This document shows, in pieces, positions 1 to 6,675 of a stretch of DNA of 10,361 nt (the first letter of the stretch is position 1; each line of letters begins with the position of its first letter). A program made the translations under genes and the position numbers. Below the pieces are notes generated by a model, which had not been told where the DNA came from, did no database searches, and saw nothing but the letters and a program-made list of their open reading frames with translations. The stretch covers positions 1 to 10,361 of the forward strand of contig BNXD01000055.1 of NCBI GenBank assembly GCA_025999315.1. Reading direction: 5' to 3'. The stretch comes from Bacteroidia bacterium. GTDB taxonomy: Bacteria > Bacteroidota > Bacteroidia > Bacteroidales > Rikenellaceae.

Positions 1-114
1 TCATATATCGCCCTGCGGAGGGATCGTAGGTGTTTATCAGCTGCGACATCTTGCCGTACACGCCGCTTTCGGAGGTGTACACCACGTTGGAGTAGTTGAG
101 CCATCCCTTGTCGT
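1..114 (-). repeat. Inverted partial copy of an internal susC segment
   Basis: The reverse complement of bases 1-114 matches bases 663-776 at 113 of 114 positions. The only difference is base 76 (T, read as A on the minus strand) against G at base 701, which turns an Ala codon into Thr. Read on the minus strand, the copy keeps the SusC frame (DKGWLNYSN... to ...SAGRYM). The match ends at base 114, while recognisable SusC plug coding (VVTG) already begins at base 110, so the two sequences share about five bases (GTCGT) at the junction. Such a microhomology joint with an inverted flank is typical of a fold-back rearrangement or a chimeric amplification or assembly join. A true SusC inversion system is possible but less likely, because no recombinase or separate silent gene is visible. 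Confidence 0.9.
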
Positions 115-3112
115 TACCGGCCATCAGAAGATGGACAGGCGCATGTTCACCGGAGCTACCGACAAACTCTCCGCGAGCGACGTGAAGATAGATGGCGTCA
201 GCGAGATCAGCCGAGGTCTCGAAGGCCGCTCGGCCGGAGTGTCGGTGCAGAACGTCTCGGGAACCTTCGGGGCCGCCCCCAAGATACGCATTCGCGGAGC
301 TACGTCGATCTTCGGCGACTCGAAACCGCTGTGGGTGGTCGACGGGGTGATAATCGAGAATGTGGTCGACGTCGACGCCAATTCGCTCTCGTCGGGCGAC
401 GCGATCACCATGATCAGCTCGGCCATCTCCGGTCTGAACTCCGACGACATCGAATCGTTCCAGATATTGAAGGATGGCTCGGCCACCTCGATCTACGGCG
501 CGCGGGCAATGGCGGGGGTGATCGTCATCACCACCAAAAAAGGCGAGCGGGGAAGCGCCAAGGTGAGCTACACGGGCGAATTTACCATGAGGATGATCCC
601 CAGCTACTCCAACTTCAATATCATGAACTCGCAGGATCAGATGACCATCTACCGCGAGATGTACGACAAGGGATGGCTCAACTACTCCAACGTGGTGTAC
701 GCCTCCGAAAGCGGCGTGTACGGCAAGATGTCGCAGCTGATAAACACCTACGATCCCTCCGCAGGGCGATATATGATCCCCAACACCGAGGCGGGACGCA
801 ACGCCTACCTCCGGCAGGCGGAGATGCGCAACACCGACTGGTTCGGAGAACTTTTCCGTCCGAGCATCCAGCAGCAGCACTCGGTCAGCCTCTCCTCAGG
901 CAGCGAAAAGGGGTCGTACTACGCATCGCTCAGCGCGCTGTCCGATCCGGGATGGAGCATTCAGAGCCGCGTCAACCGTTATACGGCCCTGTTCAACGCC
1001 ACCCAGAAAATCTTGAAAGACGTCAGCCTGAACGTCATCGGCAACGCCTCCTATCGCGAACAGCTTGCTCCCGGCTCGCTCTCGTCCGCGGTCGACCCCG
1101 TTTTAGGAACGGTCAAGCGCGACTTCGACATCAACCCCTACTCCTACGCGCTGCGCTCCTCGCGCACGCTCGACCCCAACGAGTTCTACACGCGCAACTA
1201 CGCGCCGTTCAACATCAAGGACGAGCTGAAGAAAAACTACATGAACCTTAACGTGGTCGACGTCAAGTTTCAGAGCGAACTGAAGTGGAACCCGGTGCGC
1301 AAGGTGGAACTTTCGGCGCTCGCAGCGGTCAAACATCAATCTACGAGCAGCGAACACCAGATACTGGACAAGTCCAATCAGGCCGAGGCTTTCCGCGCGA
1401 TGGGGACAATGGTGATCCGCGACAGCAATCCGTTCCTCTACAAAAACCCCGACTTGCCCAGCGAATACAAATACTCGATCATGCCCGAAGGCGGTATCTA
1501 CAACCGTAACGACTACCGCGCCCTGAGCTATGACTTTCGCAGTACGGTCAACTACAACGACGTCTTCAACGGCAAGCACATGGTCAACGCCTTCGGAGCG
1601 GTGGAGGTCAACTCTCTCGACCGTCGCGGGACATGGTTTCAGGGTTGGGGAATGCAATATGCCATGGGCGAGACCCCGTATTACATTCTCGACATGTTCA
1701 AGAAACAGGTCGAGGACAATTCGCTCTATTACGGGCTGAGCAACACCCGCGAGCGCAATGCCGCATTCGTCGGAACGGCCTCCTACTCCTACAACTACCG
1801 ATATACCGTCAACGGTACGCTCCGTTACGAAGGTTCAAACCGGCTGGGACGTTCGCGCAGCGCGCGCTGGCTGCCGACATGGAACATCGCAGGCAAATGG
1901 GCGGTCGACCAGGAGGAGTTCTTCAAACAGTTGAGCCCGGCGCTGTCGAGCCTCTCGCTCAGGCTCTCCTACTCTCTGACCGCCGACAGGGGACCCTCGA
2001 CCAACTCGAGCGTGATCATCATGCCGAGAACTCCCTGGCGCGGCAATGCAGCGGTTACTGAGTCGGGACTTGCGGTTACGGCGAGCGAAAACCGCAACCT
2101 GACCTACGAAAAGAAGCATGAGTTCAACGCGGGTCTCGACGTAGGGATGCTCGACGATCGCATTTCGCTGTCGATGGACGCCTACACGCGCAACAACTAC
2201 GACCTGATCGGCAATGTGGTCACGGTCGGCATGGGCGGCAGTATCGACAAGCGCGGCAACTCGGCATCGATGCGCTCCTACGGGGTCGAGCTCTCACTGT
2301 TCACCAAAAACATCAACACCAAGGCGTTCAGATGGAATACCAATTTCATCTTTGCCTACATGAACAACGAGGTAACGGAGCTCAACACCAACATGAGGGT
2401 GATCGACTATCTGACCAGTTCAAACTATTCGATGATCGGGATGCCGCGCGGGTCGCTCTTCTCGCTCCGGTTTCAGGGGCTGGACGAGATGGGAATACCG
2501 ACATTCCTCAACAATGACGGCACTATCACCTCGACCCAGATCGGATTTCAGGAGACGGTCAACATGAGCCACCTCAAATACGAAGGGCCCGCCGATCCCA
2601 CCATCACGGGCAGCCTGGGCAACATGCTGTTCTACAAGGGTTTTGCGCTCAACGTATTCGTAACATATTCGATGGGCAACGTAGTGAGGCTCGACCCGAT
2701 CTTTGCCGGACGCTACTCCGACCTTACGGCCTTCCCCAAAGAGTTCAAGGATCGCTACATTGTGCCCGGCGACGAAAACCGCACCACCATCCCGGCCATA
2801 GCCAGTGCGCGGCAATACAACCAGATCAACAGCCTTTACACGGCGTACAGCGCATACAACTACTCCGACCAGCGGGTGGCCAGCGGCGATTTCATTCGCA
2901 TGAAGGAGGTCTCGCTGTCGTATGATTTCCCGCAAAAGCTCTCGTCGCGCCTGAAGCTCTCGGCTCTCTCCGTGAAATGTCAGGCCACCAACCTCTTCCT
3001 GCTGTACGCCGACAAAAAGTTGCACGGACAGGATCCGGAATTCTTCAATACGGGCGGCGTGGCGGTCCCGATGCCCAAACAATTCACTCTGACGCTCAGG
3101 GCGAGCTTCTAA
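110..3112 (+). CDS. SusC/RagA-type TonB-dependent outer-membrane transporter, 5'-truncated
   Basis: This is the outer-membrane barrel of a SusCD pair. It imports oligomers (glycans or peptides) in a TonB-driven step, with SusD as the lid. Taking Met at base 131 as residue 1, the plug domain runs from the start through LEGRSAGVSVQNVSG (residues 30-44), IRIRGATSIFGDSKPLWVVDG and DDIESFQILKDGSATSIYGA (from 105) to VIVITTKKG. The rest is the 22-strand-type barrel, ending in LTLRASF with the usual terminal Phe. The Met at 131 is not the real start. Codons from base 110 read VVTGHQK, the typical SusC plug entry (VVTGYQK), and no signal peptide or carboxypeptidase-regulatory-like domain is present. 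About 110 codons are therefore missing, cut off by the inverted copy in bases 1-114. The frame stays open to base 2, but that part is antisense susC and not real coding. First visible gene of the operon; the promoter lies outside the window. The substrate cannot be read from the sequence. Confidence 0.95.
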   Translation, partial: VVTGHQKMDRRMFTGATDKLSASDVKIDGVSEISRGLEGRSAGVSVQNVSGTFGAAPKIRIRGATSIFGDSKPLWVVDGVIIENVVDVDANSLSSGDAITMISSAISGLNSDDIESFQILKDGSATSIYGARAMAGVIVITTKKGERGSAKVSYTGEFTMRMIPSYSNFNIMNSQDQMTIYREMYDKGWLNYSNVVYASESGVYGKMSQLINTYDPSAGRYMIPNTEAGRNAYLRQAEMRNTDWFGELFRPSIQQQHSVSLSSGSEKGSYYASLSALSDPGWSIQSRVNRYTALFNATQKILKDVSLNVIGNASYREQLAPGSLSSAVDPVLGTVKRDFDINPYSYALRSSRTLDPNEFYTRNYAPFNIKDELKKNYMNLNVVDVKFQSELKWNPVRKVELSALAAVKHQSTSSEHQILDKSNQAEAFRAMGTMVIRDSNPFLYKNPDLPSEYKYSIMPEGGIYNRNDYRALSYDFRSTVNYNDVFNGKHMVNAFGAVEVNSLDRRGTWFQGWGMQYAMGETPYYILDMFKKQVEDNSLYYGLSNTRERNAAFVGTASYSYNYRYTVNGTLRYEGSNRLGRSRSARWLPTWNIAGKWAVDQEEFFKQLSPALSSLSLRLSYSLTADRGPSTNSSVIIMPRTPWRGNAAVTESGLAVTASENRNLTYEKKHEFNAGLDVGMLDDRISLSMDAYTRNNYDLIGNVVTVGMGGSIDKRGNSASMRSYGVELSLFTKNINTKAFRWNTNFIFAYMNNEVTELNTNMRVIDYLTSSNYSMIGMPRGSLFSLRFQGLDEMGIPTFLNNDGTITSTQIGFQETVNMSHLKYEGPADPTITGSLGNMLFYKGFALNVFVTYSMGNVVRLDPIFAGRYSDLTAFPKEFKDRYIVPGDENRTTIPAIASARQYNQINSLYTAYSAYNYSDQRVASGDFIRMKEVSLSYDFPQKLSSRLKLSALSVKCQATNLFLLYADKKLHGQDPEFFNTGGVAVPMPKQFTLTLRASF
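663..776 (+). repeat. Parent segment of the inverted copy at 1-114
   Basis: This in-frame stretch of susC encodes residues of roughly 178-216 (numbering from Met at 131), just after the plug domain. It is the direct-orientation partner of bases 1-114, with the two arms 548 bases apart. Apart from the repeat itself, nothing in the segment suggests a recombination site. Confidence 0.9.
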
Positions 3113-3124
3113 TATTTGATTGAG

Positions 3125-4813
3125 ATGAGAATGAAAAGGATATTTTATATTCCGGTGGCGGCTCTTGCCTGTGTCGCTCTCTGGTCGTGCGACAAGTTTC
3201 TCGACACGACACCGGACAACAGGGCCACGCTCGACTCGCCGGAAAAGATACAGAAGCTGCTGGTCGCAGCCTATGCCAACCGCAGCTATGTGAGAATGGC
3301 CGAGCTGGCCTCGGACAACTGCGACGATATGGGACCGACAAATCCCAACGGGAACCTGCTGATGTTACATAACAGCTACTGGCAGGACATGACCGAGGCC
3401 GATAACGACAGCAACCAGAACACGTGGGCCCAGTATTATAGCGCCATAGGCGTCGCCAACACGGCTCTCGAAGCCATAGAGGCAATGGGGACGACCGACG
3501 AGCTCAAGCCCTTCAAGGGCGAGGCGTTGATGTGCCGCGCCTATGCCCATTTCTGCCTGACGATGCTGTACTGCCTGCCCTACCATCCCGAAAAGAGCGA
3601 TCAGTATCCGGGCATCCCATATATGGAAAGTCCCGAAAAGGAGCTTAATCCCCACTATGTGCGCGGCGATCTGAAAAGCGTCTATGAGAAGATAGACCGC
3701 GACATAGAAGAGGCTCTGCCGCTGATGGACAATTCAATCTACTCGGTGCCCAAGTATCATTTCAACGTATCGGCGGCATACGCTTTCGCGGCACGCTTCA
3801 ATCTCTATTACATGAAATGGGACAAGGTGGTGCGCTATGCCGACGTCGTGCTCCGGTCGAATCCCGCCACCATGCTGCGCGACTGGACCGCGGCGGGGGC
3901 GTTGGCGTGGGACAACAACCTGCGCACGAACGACTACATCGACCCCAAGCACAAGTTCAGCCTGATGCTTGTCCCGCTCGTCTCCGCCACCGGCGGCATG
4001 TTCAACTCAGGATGGAGTTCGGGCGCGCGTTTCGCCCACAACACGAGGGTGAACAAAACGGAGACTTTCCGCGCCAAGAGACCCATGGGCGGCCCGGTCG
4101 ACTTTTCGACGGGCAATACCAGTTCACAGGTATACCGTTGTGCGCCGTATGAGGTCCTTGCCAACAACCACAATAAGGCCTACATGTTCAAGTGGACCCT
4201 TCAGTGGGAGACGGTCAATCAGGTGACCGGCGCGGGCTATGGCCACGCGACACACGTCGCTTTTACGACCAACGAGGTGTTGCTCAACCGCGCCGAGGCC
4301 TATATTCACCTCAAAGAGTACGACAAGGCCGCTGCCGACCTCGAAGTGTGGAACCAGTCGTTCTGCAAGGTGGGAAATACGTATCAGTATCAAACGGTCG
4401 TGTCGCTTACGCGCGCAAGGATAAACGACGTGTACGGCAATCCGGCTTCGGGCTTCTATATTGCGCAGTACACCTCCGCTGCCCCCACATCGCGCAAACC
4501 GCTCCACCCCCACGGCTTCGAGGTCGAAGCGGGAGAGCAGGAGAGTTTCATACAGTGCCTGCTCTACTGCCGCCGTCTGGACACCCACGCCGAAGGGCTG
4601 AGGTGGGGCGACGTTAAACGCTACGGGATCGTGGTCGACCGTTTCGACGACACCGACTACATCGACAGCAGCACCTCCGGCTTTCGGGTGGCGGCGACGC
4701 TCGACGAGAGAGATCTGCGCCGGGCATTGCAGTTGCCTCAGGACGTCGTCGCCGCCGGGCTGCAAGCCAATCCGAGAAACGAGGACGCCCCCGGTCATCC
4801 TTTCAGACAATAG
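3125..4813 (+). CDS. SusD/RagB-family surface lipoprotein
   Basis: This is the substrate-binding lid partner of the upstream SusC. From the ATG at 3125 it has 562 residues, a normal SusD length. A lipoprotein signal ends in LWSC with the acylated cysteine at residue 22, followed by the classic SusD start DKFLDTTPDN. Other family marks are the TPR-like segment TTNEVLLNRAEAYIHLKEYD (about 381-400), EGLRWGDVKRYGI (490-502), and a tail reading RRALQLPQDVVAAGLQANPR. I chose ATG 3125 over the TTG at 3116 because it leaves a compact signal peptide; ATG 3131 is also possible. It starts 12 bases after the susC stop in an AT-rich gap with no Shine-Dalgarno sequence, as usual in Bacteroidetes. The family binds glycans or, as in RagB, peptides. 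The protease neighbours favour peptides, but that is inference. Confidence 0.96.
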   Translation: MRMKRIFYIPVAALACVALWSCDKFLDTTPDNRATLDSPEKIQKLLVAAYANRSYVRMAELASDNCDDMGPTNPNGNLLMLHNSYWQDMTEADNDSNQNTWAQYYSAIGVANTALEAIEAMGTTDELKPFKGEALMCRAYAHFCLTMLYCLPYHPEKSDQYPGIPYMESPEKELNPHYVRGDLKSVYEKIDRDIEEALPLMDNSIYSVPKYHFNVSAAYAFAARFNLYYMKWDKVVRYADVVLRSNPATMLRDWTAAGALAWDNNLRTNDYIDPKHKFSLMLVPLVSATGGMFNSGWSSGARFAHNTRVNKTETFRAKRPMGGPVDFSTGNTSSQVYRCAPYEVLANNHNKAYMFKWTLQWETVNQVTGAGYGHATHVAFTTNEVLLNRAEAYIHLKEYDKAAADLEVWNQSFCKVGNTYQYQTVVSLTRARINDVYGNPASGFYIAQYTSAAPTSRKPLHPHGFEVEAGEQESFIQCLLYCRRLDTHAEGLRWGDVKRYGIVVDRFDDTDYIDSSTSGFRVAATLDERDLRRALQLPQDVVAAGLQANPRNEDAPGHPFRQ

Positions 4814-4830
4814 AGTTTATATAAATTAAG

Positions 4831-5736
4831 ATGACACATATTATGAAGTGCATATCAGGGTATTCTTTCATATTTTTGTTGCTCGGAGCGTTTTTCGTCT
4901 CGTGCAGCAAGGATGAGCCGAGCGGCAAAAGCATTTTTGTCGATGCGGACGAGCAGAGCCGCTCGGAGTTCGACAAGTGGCTCGAAAGACACTACATCGA
5001 ACCGTACAACATACTGTTCGAGTATCGGATGCCCGACCGGCAGACCAATTTCGGCTACTGGGTCACTCCGCCGACCATCGACAAATCGATCGAGATAGCC
5101 AAGCTCATCCGATTCGGCACCCTCGACGCCATGACCGAAATGTATGCCAATGGCGATCCGCAACGCGACCCGACGCTGTTCGCCAAAATGTACTTTCCCA
5201 AGGTGCTTTTTATGGTGGGCAGTTTCGAGATCAGCAATACGGGGGCGGTCGCGCTTGGTTCGGCCGAGAACGGATTGCAGATAAATATTCTCGGGGTAAA
5301 CTTCTTCGACAGGAACACCAGGAGCGTCGACATAATAGGGCTGCTGGCCCACGAATTCACCCACATACTTGCCGGCACACGTCCTGTTACTACCGAATTC
5401 AAGGCCATATGTGAGAAGGACTATGTGGGCGATACGTGGACTTCGGCAGGAAACGATTACCTCCAACTGGGCTTCCTGTCCAACTACGGGCGCAAAAGCG
5501 ACGGAGAGGACCTGGCCGAGCTCGTAGCCAGCTATCTCACGCACGATCAGGCATGGTGGGACGGGCAGATGGCGCTGGCCGGAGCGAGCGGAAGCGCCAA
5601 ACTCGAAGAGAAACTGAGCATTACCATGGCATGGCTCGACTCCGGTTTTGATGTGGACATGGCCAAATGGCGCGACGTTACCGTCCGGCGCATCTCTGAG
5701 ATCGGCTCTATCGATTGGCAAAACCTTGACGATTAG
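4831..5736 (+). CDS. Putative zinc metallopeptidase lipoprotein (SusD-linked, Peptidase_Mx1-like)
   Basis: This 301-residue lipoprotein has the signal ending FFVSC (Cys25), followed by SKDE, an acidic and lysine-containing stretch like the surface-export signals of Bacteroidetes lipoproteins. The zinc site is seen directly: LLAHEFTHILAG gives H174, E175 and H178 of an HExxH motif. A downstream EDLAE (residues 226-230) could supply a third, glutamate ligand, as in gluzincin-type enzymes. Size, motif and position just after susD fit the putative zinc-binding metallopeptidase family (Peptidase_Mx1) common in Bacteroidales SusCD operons, whose substrate is not established to my knowledge. The gene starts 17 bases after susD in an AT-rich gap. 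ATG 4843 is an alternative start and would also leave a signal peptide. A role in trimming protein at the cell surface is inferred. Confidence 0.85.
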   Translation: MTHIMKCISGYSFIFLLLGAFFVSCSKDEPSGKSIFVDADEQSRSEFDKWLERHYIEPYNILFEYRMPDRQTNFGYWVTPPTIDKSIEIAKLIRFGTLDAMTEMYANGDPQRDPTLFAKMYFPKVLFMVGSFEISNTGAVALGSAENGLQINILGVNFFDRNTRSVDIIGLLAHEFTHILAGTRPVTTEFKAICEKDYVGDTWTSAGNDYLQLGFLSNYGRKSDGEDLAELVASYLTHDQAWWDGQMALAGASGSAKLEEKLSITMAWLDSGFDVDMAKWRDVTVRRISEIGSIDWQNLDD

Positions 5737-5742
5737 ACGAAA

Positions 5743-6675
5743 ATGAAAAAGATATTTGTCATATTGGCGCTCTGCGCGGCGCTGCAAATCTCCTGCAATA
5801 AGGAGTCGTTCATATTCGACCGGTCGGCCTCGGAGCGGATCGTACAGACACTGGATGATTACCGTTCCGCTCTCATGGACGGGCGAACGTGGGTGATGGA
5901 GTATTATCCCGACCCCGACCAGAGTTATGGCGGCTGGATATATATTGTCGAATTTCGGGACGAGCTTACCGTGAAAGCGTGGTTCGAGGGGAGTACGTTC
6001 ATGTCGGGATCCAACCTGACACTCGAATCGGAGTATGCGATAGACTTCTCGACAGGCCCCATGCTACGCTTCAGCACCAACAACGACTACCTGCACTACT
6101 TTGCCCTGCCGGGGACCAACGGCTATCAGGGGCTTCGGGGAGACTACGAGTTCACCCTGATGAGCCTCTCGCCCATGCGCGACAGGATCGAGTTGCGCGG
6201 CATCAAGACCGGCAACCGGATCACGATGAGTCCGCTTTCGGACGAGTATACCCCCGAGAGCTATCTGACGGCAGTGCGCAACAGCCAGTTGGCGGTGAAC
6301 AGGAAACTGTTGAAAGTCATTGTCAACGACCAGCAGATAGGCACGATCGAGCGAACGTCGACCGCCTACCTCTATGACTTCGCCGAGTTCGCCGCCAGCA
6401 AACGTTGGACGCTCCGATACAGCTATGAGCAGCCCGCCTTCGACGAGCAGGGCCTTCCGATCTTTGAAACCGTCGAGGTGTCGGATTTTCTGAGCGTGAT
6501 ACACCTGCCCGGTTCGGTCATGAAACTCTACGAACCGTATATTTTCAAAGGCGACGCCGCGCCGTTTCTAAAGGACCAGACCATGAGGGAGTTTGAATGG
6601 AGGCTCGGTGTAACCTCGGCCGACGACAGCTACACATGCACCGATTCGTTCATGGAGATAAAATTCGTGCCTTGA
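5743..6675 (+). CDS. DUF4302-type lipoprotein
   Basis: This 310-residue protein begins with a clear lipoprotein signal, MKKIFVILALCAALQISC, with the acylated cysteine at residue 18, then NKES. The region SERIVQTLDDYRSALMDG (30-47), WVMEYYPD (50-57) and GGWIYIVEF (about 64-72) matches the pattern I know for the DUF4302 family: a short helix followed by a beta-rich domain that often sits beside SusCD pairs and Mx1-like metallopeptidases in Bacteroidales. I see no catalytic motif. The function is unknown; a surface binding or accessory lipoprotein is the reasonable guess. It starts 6 bases after the metallopeptidase stop, and its own stop codon overlaps the probable start of the next gene (TTGA), so translation is probably coupled. 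Confidence 0.78.
   Translation: MKKIFVILALCAALQISCNKESFIFDRSASERIVQTLDDYRSALMDGRTWVMEYYPDPDQSYGGWIYIVEFRDELTVKAWFEGSTFMSGSNLTLESEYAIDFSTGPMLRFSTNNDYLHYFALPGTNGYQGLRGDYEFTLMSLSPMRDRIELRGIKTGNRITMSPLSDEYTPESYLTAVRNSQLAVNRKLLKVIVNDQQIGTIERTSTAYLYDFAEFAASKRWTLRYSYEQPAFDEQGLPIFETVEVSDFLSVIHLPGSVMKLYEPYIFKGDAAPFLKDQTMREFEWRLGVTSADDSYTCTDSFMEIKFVP

Noticed and set aside
1..776. A functional SusC phase-inversion switch
   Set aside because: Arms are internal coding sequence rather than short recombination sites, no recombinase or intact alternative 5' end is visible, and the joint is microhomology. Kept only as an alternative explanation.
3110..3124. Internal promoter between susC and susD (TAATATTTG)
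   Set aside because: It is one base off the Bacteroides TAnnTTTG spacing and has no TTTG at the expected upstream distance; the genes are 12 bases apart and surely co-transcribed.
4855..5787. Minus-strand open frame (310 codons) opposite the metallopeptidase
   Set aside because: Antisense shadow of a gene with a lipobox and HExxH; no recognisable motif of its own.
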